Below are positions 46,319 to 55,502 of a stretch of 64,000 nt of DNA, in pieces. The position numbers were made by a program, and so were the translations under genes. The notes beneath the pieces were generated by a model that made no database searches, was not told where the DNA came from, and worked only from the letters and a program-made list of their open reading frames with translations. The stretch comes from G965218495 sp965262785. Lineage in GTDB: Bacteria > Bacteroidota > Rhodothermia > Rhodothermales > Bin80. The first letter of the stretch is position 1. Each line of letters begins with the position of its first letter. The stretch covers positions 1,984,001 through 2,048,000 of the forward strand of contig OZ253559.1 of assembly GCA_965262785.1 (NCBI GenBank), in the 5' to 3' direction.

Positions 46319-47284
46319 TTAGGACTTGTAAAATTCCACCTTGCGGCCCGCCATGTCGGCCACCCGTGCTACCAGTGCGCTTCGCGCTGCTTCGTTCATG
46401 CCCTTGAAGGAGCGGGCCAGCGCGATCTTTTCGTCAAGCTGCTCGATGTTGTCTGGACCTGTCACAACGACGGATACGGGAAGAGACCATACAAAATGCA
46501 ATGCCTCTCGGATGGAAATCCGGTCCGGAACCACTCGCGGATTTGGCCCGTGCTGGCCTTGGCGAGATCCGCCAAAAAACCCGCCGTTAGCCAATGTCTT
46601 CATTGCAATCACGCCAAGGTCGTGCTTGAACGCCTGCGGAAGCACGTTGCGCGTGAAGCTGCTGTAACTCACGTCGGCGACATTGATCGGCATCTGGCAA
46701 GTCTGGGCGGTTGCCTGGTTTGCTAGCATGTGCAGGTGCGCCGCGGGGTTGCTGTGGCCGGTAAATCCTACAAAGCGCGTCTTGCCTTCGCGTACCGCTT
46801 CCTCCATCACCTTCCAGACGCCATTCGCTAGTCGCCGATTTACGTCTTCAGGGCTGCCAATGGCATGCATCTGCCAAAGGTCCATGTGATCCGTATTCAT
46901 CCGGCGTAGAGAGTCTTCCAGATGACTTCGCGCATCGCGGGCCGTACCCGCAGTGGTCTTGGTCATGAGAAAGACTTCATCGCGGTACTTGGGCACCAAA
47001 AACCGTCCAATGTATCGTTCGCTGCCACCTGCCTGATATGACTCAGCCGAATCAAAGAAACGGATACCACCGGCAATTGCGGCCTCTATTGCCCGCTGGG
47101 CGTCTCGTTCGCTCATACGGCCAAGATGCCAGCCACCGAGGCCGAGCATTGTTACCTTTTCGCCGGTTCTCCCGAGCTTGCGCTCCGGCAGCAAATCGCC
47201 GTGACGATCACGTGCAGCAACTGAAGCAGCGGGCAGAATAACACTGGCCGACAGCGCCCAGTGAACGAAGGTTCTGCGATTCAA
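46319..47284 (-). CDS. Aldo/keto reductase with twin-arginine-type leader
   Basis: The 321-residue product begins MNRRTFVHWALSASVILPAASVAA, an RR-containing leader compatible with Tat export. The aldo/keto reductase core follows: RKLGRTGEKVTMLGLGGWH, FFDSAESYQAGGSE (Asp and Tyr of the tetrad), VFLMTKTT (Lys), LWQMHAIG (His), FVGFTGHSNPAAHL and VVTGPDNIEQLDEKI. It reduces a carbonyl compound with NADPH; the substrate is unknown. It lies 5 bases upstream (in transcription order) of the CarboxypepD_reg-like pair, so these may be co-transcribed. Confidence 0.9.
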   Translation of the reverse strand: MNRRTFVHWALSASVILPAASVAARDRHGDLLPERKLGRTGEKVTMLGLGGWHLGRMSERDAQRAIEAAIAGGIRFFDSAESYQAGGSERYIGRFLVPKYRDEVFLMTKTTAGTARDARSHLEDSLRRMNTDHMDLWQMHAIGSPEDVNRRLANGVWKVMEEAVREGKTRFVGFTGHSNPAAHLHMLANQATAQTCQMPINVADVSYSSFTRNVLPQAFKHDLGVIAMKTLANGGFFGGSRQGQHGPNPRVVPDRISIREALHFVWSLPVSVVVTGPDNIEQLDEKIALARSFKGMNEAARSALVARVADMAGRKVEFYKS

Positions 47285-47295
47285 ATTCGAGTCCG

Positions 47296-47727
47296 TCAGT
47301 TAATTGGTGATTCGCAACAATGATGCCAAGGCCATCGGACACAAGTATTGAGCTGCGGCAACAGCACGATGTCCGCCTTGCCCTTTAGCACCAGCGAAGT
47401 CACATGCAAGCCGGCTAGGCGAGTAGCCGCGGCTTTAAGAGTTTGGCCCGTAACAGCTACGTCATCCACCAGGAGCACACGGCGCGCGCCGTCGGGAAGG
47501 CGGCTGCTGCCAAGCAGCCTCGGTACATCGTAAACGGGATTATTGTCACACCCCCGGTAGTTGTACCAGTCCATGCGAAGCGGGACGCCAAGCCGATAGG
47601 CTATCAGGAATGCGGGAACCGTACCCCCGTGTCCGATTCCTAAAACGACATCGCACGGAGGCAACTGCGCGTCGCGGATCGCTGCGGCAACTTCTTTGAA
47701 AGAGACGAATGGGGCCGGAGTTTCCAT
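47296..47727 (-). CDS. Phosphoribosyltransferase family protein
   Basis: I favour the ATG at 47727 (METPAPFVSFKEVAAAIRDA, 143 residues); the frame is open to 47901 but that would run into the divergent gene. The PRPP-binding motif RRVLLVDDVAVTGQTLKAAA is clear, preceded by VVLGIGHGGTVPAFLIAYRLGVPLRMDWYNYRG. This type-I PRTase fold occurs in purine/pyrimidine salvage enzymes and in regulators. It is shorter than HPRT or OPRT, so its substrate cannot be named. The next gene downstream is the aldo/keto reductase, 11 bases away. Confidence 0.82.
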   Translation of the reverse strand: METPAPFVSFKEVAAAIRDAQLPPCDVVLGIGHGGTVPAFLIAYRLGVPLRMDWYNYRGCDNNPVYDVPRLLGSSRLPDGARRVLLVDDVAVTGQTLKAAATRLAGLHVTSLVLKGKADIVLLPQLNTCVRWPWHHCCESPIN

Positions 47728-47868
47728 ACCGCTGACAAGCATCGACTTCCAGCGTAAAATACACATTAGGTAAATGGTTGTACTGGCTAGTGAAAGGTCG
47801 ACACATCTTAGACCATCGGGCCGCATGGTGCGTACAAGGCGAGGTCTTTTTCGGCACTCGCCAATCCT

Positions 47869-48570
47869 ATGAGCCTCATCGTCGTCACGGGAGCCAGCCA
47901 AGGGATAGGGCAGGCCATTGCTGAGCGCTTTGCCTCAGTGCCTGAAACGCGGCTCTGCCTGATGGCCCGCTCGGCGACGAACCTGGCAAAGGTCGCGGCA
48001 CAGGTTCGGGTGAAGGGTGCACAGGCGTGGTCCTTTCCGTGTGACGTAACCGACGATGGGCAGGTAATGGCCAGTGCGCGGAAAATCCAGACGGATCTGG
48101 GTGTACCCGACATCGTGATAAGTAACGCCGGATACTTTGAAACTGGTTCGGTGCTGGACACGACGCCGCAAGCCTTCCGGCAACAGATTGCGGTCAACCT
48201 CACCAGCGCATTCGTCGTGACGCGGGCCTTCCTGCCCGCGATGGTACGGCGTGGCAGCGGTCACATCATTTACATTGCATCTGTAGCGTCTATTCGGGCG
48301 TACAGCGGGGCGGTAGCCTACTGCGCCGCAAAGCACGGTCTTCTGGGCTTGGCGCGTGTGGTTAGAGAGGAGACGAAGTCGCTCGGAGTCCGTGTGACTT
48401 CAATATTGCCCGGCGCGACAATGACACCGAGCTGGCAGGGGACCGGCATTGCTGCAGAGCGCCTGATGGCGGCCGCCGACGTTGCCCAAGCGGTGGTTGA
48501 CGTTTGTAAGCTGAGTAATCGTAGTGTGGTAGAAGAGCTCTTGATGCGTCCGCAGCTGGGAGATGTATGA
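47869..48570 (+). CDS. Short-chain dehydrogenase/reductase (SDR)
   Basis: This 233-residue classical SDR has TGASQGIGQAIAERF (nucleotide binding), CDVTDDGQV, VISNAGYFETGSV (NAG motif), IIYIASVASIRAYSGAVAYCAAKHGLLGL with catalytic Ser, Tyr and Lys, and ILPGATMTPSW. It oxidises or reduces an alcohol/ketone with NAD(P); substrate unknown. It is divergent from the phosphoribosyltransferase gene. Confidence 0.92.
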   Translation: MSLIVVTGASQGIGQAIAERFASVPETRLCLMARSATNLAKVAAQVRVKGAQAWSFPCDVTDDGQVMASARKIQTDLGVPDIVISNAGYFETGSVLDTTPQAFRQQIAVNLTSAFVVTRAFLPAMVRRGSGHIIYIASVASIRAYSGAVAYCAAKHGLLGLARVVREETKSLGVRVTSILPGATMTPSWQGTGIAAERLMAAADVAQAVVDVCKLSNRSVVEELLMRPQLGDV

Positions 48571-48749
48571 GTTACCGCAATGGGGCCCGGGCCGGCCAAG
48601 AACCTATGCGGGCAATTGGCGGCGCGACATCGCAGTGATAATCCATTTTTCGCGCGGACATTTGTAAAGGGAATTCAGTTGGACGCTGTGCGGCAGCTTC
48701 AGCAGCTGCGAGGTCTGACTACGGTACCCACCAAGCCCTAGGTCCAACA

Positions 48750-49277
48750 ATGAGCGACGCCCTTCGATATCCCATAGGCCGCATGCAAAGGCCGGCCGCA
48801 GTGAGTTCAACCCAGCGCCAGGCGATGGTTGACCAGATTGCTGAAGCGCCGGCCCTATTGCGCGCAGCTGTAAACGGTCTTACGGAAGCACAGATGGATA
48901 CGCCCTTTCGTGAGGGCGGCTGGTCCGTGCGGCAGGTCGTCAGCCACGTGTCGGACAGCCATATTAACGCATATGTTCGTTTTCGTTGGACGCTGACCGA
49001 AGAGATTCCTACGATCAAGGCGTACGATCAGAACCTTTGGGCCGAGCTCGCAGACGCTAAGTCGAGCGACGTTGAGACATCACTCGTGCTCCTGGAAACA
49101 CTGCATAGGAGGTGGGTAACGTTGCTGCGCTCGCTAAGCGAAGAAGACTTCCGGCGAGCACTGCATCACCCGGAGGACGGGCCGATGACGCTTGACGACC
49201 TACTTTGCACGTACGCGTGGCACGGTCGGCACCATGCGGCGCACATTACCGCACTGCGGGCTCGCAAGGGCTGGTGA
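48750..49277 (+). CDS. DinB/YfiT-type metal-dependent protein (bacillithiol transferase-like)
   Basis: The 175-residue product has YPIGRMQRP at the start, a hallmark of YfiT/BstA proteins, then REGGWSVRQVVSHVSDSHINAY and a C-terminal YAWHGRHHAAHI. The three His groups (HVSDSH; WHGRHHAAH) match the metal-binding triad of the DinB four-helix bundle. YfiT-like proteins transfer bacillithiol or act on related thiol conjugates. Substrate is inferred by family. It is convergent with phoU, only 4 bases away. Confidence 0.82.
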   Translation: MSDALRYPIGRMQRPAAVSSTQRQAMVDQIAEAPALLRAAVNGLTEAQMDTPFREGGWSVRQVVSHVSDSHINAYVRFRWTLTEEIPTIKAYDQNLWAELADAKSSDVETSLVLLETLHRRWVTLLRSLSEEDFRRALHHPEDGPMTLDDLLCTYAWHGRHHAAHITALRARKGW

Positions 49278-49281
49278 TGCC

Positions 49282-49968
49282 TCAGGTCACAGTGGGTTTT
49301 GCCGAATCTGGCGCTTGCAGGCTGCCGTAGCGTATATCTACGCTGTCAACAAAATACACTACGTGGCGGGCGATGCTCTTTGCGTGGTCGGCGATCCGTT
49401 CCAAGGACTTGCTAATGGCTGCCAGGTGCAGAATCGCCACAGGGTACGAACCGTTGCTGGGACCTAGCGCCGCAATGGCCGCGAAACCATCTCGATATGC
49501 GCGATCCACTTGGCGATCATAAGCCAGCACTTGGCGCGCCATGAGCCGGTCCTGCTGTGCGAAAGCATCCCGCGCGGAACGCATGATCCTGCGCGCAGCG
49601 TCAGCAATATCCAAGACGGATGTTCTAGATTGCCAGCTCGGAAGCGAACCAATGTCTGGTACTACCTTACACACATTCTTGCATTGATCACCGATTCGCT
49701 CCAGGTTCGCGCTGATGCGCAAGGCTGCGATCACCGTGCGGAGTGCAGTGTGTTGCGGCCTGTAGGTGTTCAGGATATGAATGCAATGTCGATCATGTTC
49801 AAGCTCCATAGCGTCCACCGTGCGATCCCGTGTGCGAACTTCTACGGCCAGTGCTTGATCAGCCAGAACCAGTGCGTTTACGGTATCGGCCAGTTGCTCG
49901 TCGACCCGGTCGAACATGACGTTGAGTCGTGCGTGCAGATTCTGCAATTCTGCGGCTATTCCGATCAC
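49282..49968 (-). CDS. phoU: PhoU-like phosphate regulator
   Basis: The 228-residue all-helical product starts at a GTG (49968) and has two three-helix PhoU repeats. The signatures are ALRISANLERIGDQCKNVCK in the first and LAAISKSLERIADHAKSIARHVVYFV in the second, both with the E-R-x-x-D-H/Q-x-K-x metal-cluster motif. It follows the Na/Pi cotransporter gene by 39 bases in the same direction, so it probably regulates phosphate import or signals phosphate status. Confidence 0.9.
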   Translation of the reverse strand: MIGIAAELQNLHARLNVMFDRVDEQLADTVNALVLADQALAVEVRTRDRTVDAMELEHDRHCIHILNTYRPQHTALRTVIAALRISANLERIGDQCKNVCKVVPDIGSLPSWQSRTSVLDIADAARRIMRSARDAFAQQDRLMARQVLAYDRQVDRAYRDGFAAIAALGPSNGSYPVAILHLAAISKSLERIADHAKSIARHVVYFVDSVDIRYGSLQAPDSAKPTVT

Positions 49969-50007
49969 GTAGTATTCCAGTTTGCCGTACCTGAGCTCCT
50001 GAAGAAT

Positions 50008-51192
50008 TCAATTAGGGCCGCGCGCATTGTCTATGAGGACGACTTGCTCCACAGGAGTAGATGGGTCTTGAAATGGGGTCGTGTAGTTGCGCGAAGCGAA
50101 AATAATGGCCAGAGGTATTACGAAGAATACGAGCGCGATATATGCAAACGCGTAACCTCGGTTCCTAATAACAAGTCTGCCTAAGGAGGTCGCTAACCAG
50201 ACGGGCACGGCGCGCAGCTGCTTTAGCGGCAAGACTAGCAGCACACCACACACGTTAAAGGTAAGGTGTGCAAAAGCAACATGCAGGGCGGCATGGCCCG
50301 TTGCTCCGCCGTCGCTGGCCAAGACCATTGCGGCGAGGAGCGCGGTCACAGTGGTGCCGATATTGGCCCCCAGTACAAAGGGAAAGATCTGCCTGACCGT
50401 AACAATGCCAGCGCCCACGAGCGGGACTGTGATGGAAGTCGTAATCGATGAGCTCTGTACCATCAGAGTAACCAGTGTTCCGAACAGCAGGGCGATTGGC
50501 GCTGGACCAAACAGATATTTGTTGATGAGCTGTTCCGAGCGGCCCAGAACCAGCGTGCGCAGCAGGATTACCAGATAGCGCAATGACGCAAAAAGCAGGA
50601 CCACACCCAGAGCAAGAACGATGATGCCATTGCTCTGACTCAGCCAGATGATTCCTTCAACGACGGGGTCCGTGAGTGTCTTGACGGGGTTAAGCAGGCT
50701 CAAGCCGCCCGCGTTGGCAAGACCATTTGCCAGCCCTTCCGCTGCAGTTGAAAGGAACCCCGTCATGAGCTCGAGCGGAAAAAACACCGCGACTGCCAAC
50801 AGGTTGAAAAAGTCGTGCACGGTGGCCGCTCCCATCGCGCGCTCGAATTCGTCCTTACGTGCGAAGTGCCCTAGCGACACAATGGTATTGGTGATGCTGG
50901 TACCAACGTTTGCTCCTAGGACGATGGGGATGGCACCCGCCACCGTTAGCCCGCCGCCGGCAACGATTCCTACTATGAGAGATGTTACAGTCGAAGAGCT
51001 TTGCACAAGTGAGGTTGCCAGAATCCCGATAAAGAGTCCCACAAACGGATTCGAAGTAGTGGACAGGAGTCTTTCTGCAAATCCGCGACCCAACAGCTTG
51101 AACGAGTCGCCCATGAGCTCCAGGCTCACAAAGAACAAGAAAAGGATGCCGAGGAGCCCCGCCGTGCGCCACAGCACATCATATCGTTTCAT
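50008..51192 (-). CDS. Na/Pi cotransporter family protein
   Basis: I use the ATG at 51192 (MKRYDVLWRTAGLLGILFLFFVSLELMG) since the longer open frame adds a hydrophilic, arginine-rich stretch. The 394-residue protein has two inverted repeats, each with the phosphate-carrier motif: ATSLVQSSSTVTSLIVG and VTLMVQSSSITTSITVP. GANVGTSITNT and GANIGTTVTAL follow them. This is the type II Na/Pi symporter fold (about ten membrane segments). It takes up phosphate with sodium. It is paired with phoU; the regulation is probably by phosphate. Confidence 0.93.
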   Translation of the reverse strand: MKRYDVLWRTAGLLGILFLFFVSLELMGDSFKLLGRGFAERLLSTTSNPFVGLFIGILATSLVQSSSTVTSLIVGIVAGGGLTVAGAIPIVLGANVGTSITNTIVSLGHFARKDEFERAMGAATVHDFFNLLAVAVFFPLELMTGFLSTAAEGLANGLANAGGLSLLNPVKTLTDPVVEGIIWLSQSNGIIVLALGVVLLFASLRYLVILLRTLVLGRSEQLINKYLFGPAPIALLFGTLVTLMVQSSSITTSITVPLVGAGIVTVRQIFPFVLGANIGTTVTALLAAMVLASDGGATGHAALHVAFAHLTFNVCGVLLVLPLKQLRAVPVWLATSLGRLVIRNRGYAFAYIALVFFVIPLAIIFASRNYTTPFQDPSTPVEQVVLIDNARGPN

Positions 51193-51281
51193 GGTCCGGG
51201 TTCTAGGGCGCTGGCGTGGATTGGCGCGCGGCGCAGCATAAAGGTTTTCATGTAAGCTTTCCGGGCCCTTGTGGCACAAGC

Positions 51282-52850
51282 CTATTTGACCAGCGTCATC
51301 TTACGTGTAATTGAGCCATCCTCAGATTCGAGCCGATACAGGTACAGGCCGGAGGCCAAATCGGGCACATTGAATGAGACCTGAAGTGTGCCTGCGTTGG
51401 TGTAACCCTCGTGGATTAGGCGTACCTGGCGCCCAAGCACATCGTATACGGCAAGGCGCACGTGCTGCGCACGCTCAATACCAAATTCGATGGTGGTTTC
51501 CGGGTTGAATGGATTCGGGAAGCTCTGATCCAATCTGACGCCGGTAGGAAGCTCAGTGCGTACTTCCTCAAGGGCAAGCGCGATGTCCCCGTTGTAGCCA
51601 AGGTTGTGCAGAGCAGTCCAGCCACGGCTCCAGTTTGTGCGACCGAAGGCGCCGATGAAGTCTACGGGCGTGAAGAAGAAAATGTCTGGATAACCGGCGG
51701 TTGCCAAGGTAAACGCAATTGAGTTGCCTGCCGGGCGCGGGTCAAGCTGCCCGGTGCCCATGGTGCCCCGCTCAATGCCGCGAATCTCAGGGTTGCCCGC
51801 TTCATTAGACTTGGTGGCCATGTGGTCCACAATCTGCGCCAAAAAGCTCATATCGCCGTCGGTATTGATCCAGGCTGTAGGGTCCTGACCGCATCCGAAT
51901 GCCCAGAAAATGTTGTGCGACAAGCCGAGATAACCTGATTCAAAGCGTTTGCGGCTGTCTTCCGTATTGGCACCAGAGTTATCGAGATCTTCGATCTTGA
52001 TTGCGTAGCCGCCCTCACTCGCCTGAAAGTCTGTGAAGACGGAGTTGCGATAGAATCCGCCCGAGTTGTCGCGGAAGATGGGCATCTGTCCTTGGTCAGA
52101 TTCCGGCTGGTTGCCTACGCCCGGGCCCACGTATGTGGCGTCGTGGACGGTAGGGATGGCGTACGGTTGGAAATGCTTATCCCCGCCGGCACCATACAAT
52201 TCGGCTGCGGCCTCGGCCTTGGCGGTGCCTTGAAGCACAAACCAGAACTGTCCGCTATCACGCCAGCTCTGATCCCAGTCAACGGCATCATCAGCATTGA
52301 AGGCCGAGACGGAGTACTTCATATCAACTGTGCCACCAAAGAATTTCACGCCATCGTCGCCGGATCCAGAGCGGCTGATTGCGTCGGCGCTGATGGCGTC
52401 GCTGACCGCAACAGAGCGGGCACGTGCGCGCAACAGGCCGGCTTCGGAGTGGAGTAAGAGTTCCGCCGTAACTACGACTTCGCCAACTTCGATGGACTCG
52501 GGGTAGAGTGCGACCTTTATTTTTGTGATTTCGCCGGAAACCACCAGCACGTTCTCGATCGTCAGAGGGTTGTAACCCATGTAGGTACACTCAAGCCGGT
52601 AGGTGCCTGGCTCAGCCTGAAACTCGTACCACCCGTTGAGGTCGGCGGCGGCGCCCTTCAGAGTGCCCTCAATGCGGAAATTGGCGCCAATCAGCATCTC
52701 ACCTGTTTCGCCATCAACCAGTATCCCTGCGAGCGTGCCCGGCTGTCCGGGAATTCTAGAGGTCCGGGCACACGCTACGGTGGAGTACAAGACCCTACAC
52801 GGCGCCGCACAAAGAAGCCTGCACCCGCGCAGGTGCAATACTTTTGACAT
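51282..52850 (-). CDS. Chimeric secreted protein: TonB-receptor-like N-terminus, surface-protein C-terminus with sorting module
   Basis: With the ATG at 52850 the protein has 522 residues (an ATG at 52901 is also possible). Order: a weak signal-like segment; a CarboxypepD_reg-like domain (LAGILVDGETGEMLIGANFRI ... EPGTYRLECTYMGYNP); then VGEVVVTAE and VAVSDAISADAISRSGSGD, which are the linker and plug start of TonB-dependent receptors. Instead of a plug and barrel it switches at GSGDDG to GVKFFGGTVDMKYSVSAFN ... WFVLQG, a segment found near the C-terminus of Bacteroidota right-handed beta-helix surface proteins. It ends in a type IX-like sorting module (DQSFPNPFNPETTIEF, YDVLGRQVRLI, SGLYLYRLES). 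A deletion fusing two neighbouring genes would explain this. Function is unclear. Confidence 0.75.
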   Translation of the reverse strand: MSKVLHLRGCRLLCAAPCRVLYSTVACARTSRIPGQPGTLAGILVDGETGEMLIGANFRIEGTLKGAAADLNGWYEFQAEPGTYRLECTYMGYNPLTIENVLVVSGEITKIKVALYPESIEVGEVVVTAELLLHSEAGLLRARARSVAVSDAISADAISRSGSGDDGVKFFGGTVDMKYSVSAFNADDAVDWDQSWRDSGQFWFVLQGTAKAEAAAELYGAGGDKHFQPYAIPTVHDATYVGPGVGNQPESDQGQMPIFRDNSGGFYRNSVFTDFQASEGGYAIKIEDLDNSGANTEDSRKRFESGYLGLSHNIFWAFGCGQDPTAWINTDGDMSFLAQIVDHMATKSNEAGNPEIRGIERGTMGTGQLDPRPAGNSIAFTLATAGYPDIFFFTPVDFIGAFGRTNWSRGWTALHNLGYNGDIALALEEVRTELPTGVRLDQSFPNPFNPETTIEFGIERAQHVRLAVYDVLGRQVRLIHEGYTNAGTLQVSFNVPDLASGLYLYRLESEDGSITRKMTLVK

Positions 52851-53167
52851 TTGGACGACTGCTATTGGAATGCGTAGCAAAAGTACTGCACTTGAGTCCA
52901 CACTAAGTTGACCGTACTGTTACAGAATGGTTAACAATTCCACACTAGATCATGCCAGTGTTAAGGAGCTCCCAGTAACGCGGATATGCGAGTTGGTCCA
53001 TCCTTCAGCACGATGCTTTACTTTCTGCTGGACAGGATTCAGAACCTGCAGCGGGCGTTTCCTGGTGCCGAGCTGGCCAGGGATGGGGTGGGGCGAAACT
53101 TGGGGGCTTTTTAGTTGTAAAGCCACACTGTTGCCTAATTGACAGCGCATCAAGTCAGGCTTCGTCC
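52851..53167. other. Divergent intergenic region before ppk1
   Basis: No gene is recognised in these 317 bases. It separates the divergently transcribed chimeric protein gene and ppk1 and probably carries both promoters. TTGACC near 52909 and the AT-richer GGTTAACAATTCCACACTAG that follows are possible promoter sequence, but I cannot assign elements reliably. Confidence 0.35.
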
Positions 53168-55375
53168 ATGCCTACCGCAAAGCATCTGGAAACGGACATC
53201 CAAGTCACCTCATCCGGCAATGGTGCTGCTACGCCGTCGGCGTGGTTGCCGGACCTGAATGATTCAAGCCTCTACATTAACCGAGAGTTGGGGCTCCTGG
53301 ATTTCCAAAGCCGTGTACTCGAGGAATCGCAAGATGAGCGCAACCCCCTGCTGGAGCGGCTGAAGTTTCTGTCGATAGTTGCCTCCAATCTGGACGAATT
53401 CTGCATGGTTCGGGTAGGTGGGCTGAAGAAGCAGATCGCCGGAGGCGTGACCGACCCCTCCCCGGATGGCATGGCCCCGCCAGAGCAGTTGGTCGCGGTG
53501 CGGGATGCCGTCCATTCGCTCATGGAGAAGACGCACGCCTATCTCGTCCATACGCTCATCCCACTGCTTGCCCGCGAGGGCGTGCACATCCTCAACTATG
53601 ACGAACTCTCGAAACAGAATCGCGCGAAGGTAGCGCGCTTCTTTGAATCCTCGATTTTTCCGGTGCTGACGCCGCTGGCGTTTGACTCCGCACACCCGTT
53701 TCCGCACATCTCGAACCTCAGCCTGAACTTGGCAGTGCTGATCAAAGACGAACACGGAAACGAACGATTTGCCCGCGTAAAGGTCCCAGGGACCATCAGC
53801 AGACTATTGCCAGTTTCGCGCAGCACGGGACGCCTCCGTGCAGACGGCAAGCGGCGAACCAACGAGACCTTCATATGGGTCGAACAGGTGATTGCGGCCA
53901 ACCTTCAGACGCTCTTTCCTGGGATGCGCATCGTCGAATCATATCCATTCCGGATCACGCGCAATGCCGACTTGGTCATTCAGGAGCTTGAGGCCGATGA
54001 CCTTTTGGAAACAATGGAGGAGGGCGTTCGCCAGCGTCGCATGGGGTCTGTGCTGCGGCTGACGGTTACCAGCGACATGCCCAAGCGCATTCGGAACATC
54101 CTTCTCCAAAACCTGCAGGTCGAAAAGAGTGACTGTTACGTGGTAAACGGCCCACTGGGGCTTGGCGGCCTCATGGGTCTGTACGAAAGCTCCAAGCGCT
54201 TTGATCTGAAAGACACGCCATTTGTGCCGTTTACCGCGCCGCGGCTGAAGGCAGAGGCAAGGGACGGCGATGTCTTTGCAGCTATCCGCACCCAAAATCA
54301 CCTCGTGCACCATCCCTATGACTCGTTTTCGCCGGTCGTAGACTTTCTGCACTCGGCGGCAGCCGACCCTGCCGTCTTGGCGATCAAGATGACGCTGTAC
54401 CGCGTGGGTTCCAATTCTCCTGTGGTAAAGGCTTTGCTGAAGGCGCGTGCAAACGGCAAGCAGGTGGCCGTACTGGTGGAGCTGAGGGCACGCTTTGACG
54501 AGGAGAGTAACATTGGATGGGCCAAGCTGCTTGAGCGCCAAGGCGTGCATGTCATTTATGGGATTATAGGCCTGAAGACCCATTCCAAGATCGCATTGGT
54601 CATACGGAATGAGGACGGCTGTATCCGTCGGTATCTCCACCTTTCCACCGGAAACTACAACGCGGTTACAGCTCACGTATACGAGGATATCGGCTTCTTC
54701 ACCAAGGACGAAGCACTGGGGGCCGATGCTACCGACCTATTCAACTTTCTCACGGGATACTCAGACAAGCGAGACTACAGCAAGCTCTTTGTTGCGCCAA
54801 TAAACCTGCGCGCACGCCTGGGAGCGCTGATAGATCGTGAGATCGTGCACCAGCAACAAGGCCGACAGGGCCAAATAATCCTAAAAACCAACGCCTTGGT
54901 GGATAAGCCGATGATCAAGCGGCTCTATAAGGCGTCCAGGGCAGGTGTGCGGATAGATTTAATTGTGCGCGGGATCTGTTGCCTGCGTCCAGGGGTCCCC
55001 GGTGTTAGCGAAAACATTACGGTAACCAGCATAGTCGGGCGTTTCCTGGAGCATAGCCGCGTCTACTATTTCAGCAACGGCGGTGAAGAGCAGGTGTACC
55101 TGGGGAGCGCGGATCTGATGCCGCGCAACCTTACGCGCCGGGTGGAGATCCTATTCCCCATACAAGACTCTCGGCTCATACGATATCTACGTGACGAGGT
55201 CTTGGGAACGTATCTGCTAGACAACGTGAAAGCACGCCGCATGCGGCCCGATGGCACCTTCCGACGCATCAGAGCAGCCAATGGCGAGGCGCAAGTATGC
55301 GTTCAAGAGCACCTGTTGAAGATGCGGGCGGCCTGGGCGGAGGCGGAAAAAGAGCACCCTTGGGAGCTGTTTTGA
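53168..55375 (+). CDS. ppk1: Polyphosphate kinase 1
   Basis: This 735-residue protein matches the usual PPK1 length. The N-domain has YINRELGLLDFQSRVLEE and FLSIVASNLDEFCMVRVGGLK. The head domain follows, then the two phospholipase-D-like catalytic domains with HHPYDSF, AIKMTLYRVG, VAVLVELRARFDEESNIGWA, LKTHSKIALVIR (active-site His) and YLHLSTGNYN (second catalytic His). The enzyme builds polyphosphate from the ATP gamma-phosphate and can run in reverse. A PPK2 gene lies 0.9 kb downstream, and phosphate uptake genes lie 2 kb upstream. Confidence 0.95.
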   Translation: MPTAKHLETDIQVTSSGNGAATPSAWLPDLNDSSLYINRELGLLDFQSRVLEESQDERNPLLERLKFLSIVASNLDEFCMVRVGGLKKQIAGGVTDPSPDGMAPPEQLVAVRDAVHSLMEKTHAYLVHTLIPLLAREGVHILNYDELSKQNRAKVARFFESSIFPVLTPLAFDSAHPFPHISNLSLNLAVLIKDEHGNERFARVKVPGTISRLLPVSRSTGRLRADGKRRTNETFIWVEQVIAANLQTLFPGMRIVESYPFRITRNADLVIQELEADDLLETMEEGVRQRRMGSVLRLTVTSDMPKRIRNILLQNLQVEKSDCYVVNGPLGLGGLMGLYESSKRFDLKDTPFVPFTAPRLKAEARDGDVFAAIRTQNHLVHHPYDSFSPVVDFLHSAAADPAVLAIKMTLYRVGSNSPVVKALLKARANGKQVAVLVELRARFDEESNIGWAKLLERQGVHVIYGIIGLKTHSKIALVIRNEDGCIRRYLHLSTGNYNAVTAHVYEDIGFFTKDEALGADATDLFNFLTGYSDKRDYSKLFVAPINLRARLGALIDREIVHQQQGRQGQIILKTNALVDKPMIKRLYKASRAGVRIDLIVRGICCLRPGVPGVSENITVTSIVGRFLEHSRVYYFSNGGEEQVYLGSADLMPRNLTRRVEILFPIQDSRLIRYLRDEVLGTYLLDNVKARRMRPDGTFRRIRAANGEAQVCVQEHLLKMRAAWAEAEKEHPWELF

Positions 55376-55502
55376 TCCGCAGTGCCTTGCCTCGCGCTGG
55401 GAGAATGTATGCTACACGGATGCTAACACCGTGGATCTGCGGCAAGGCATCAAGCAAGCGAGCTATGGTGCTCCCACGGCGCAACACACGCATTCGAGCT
55501 GT

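Noticed and set aside
52902..53167. Possible structured RNA or riboswitch upstream of ppk1
   Set aside because: No known riboswitch core or strong conserved hairpin could be identified by eye.
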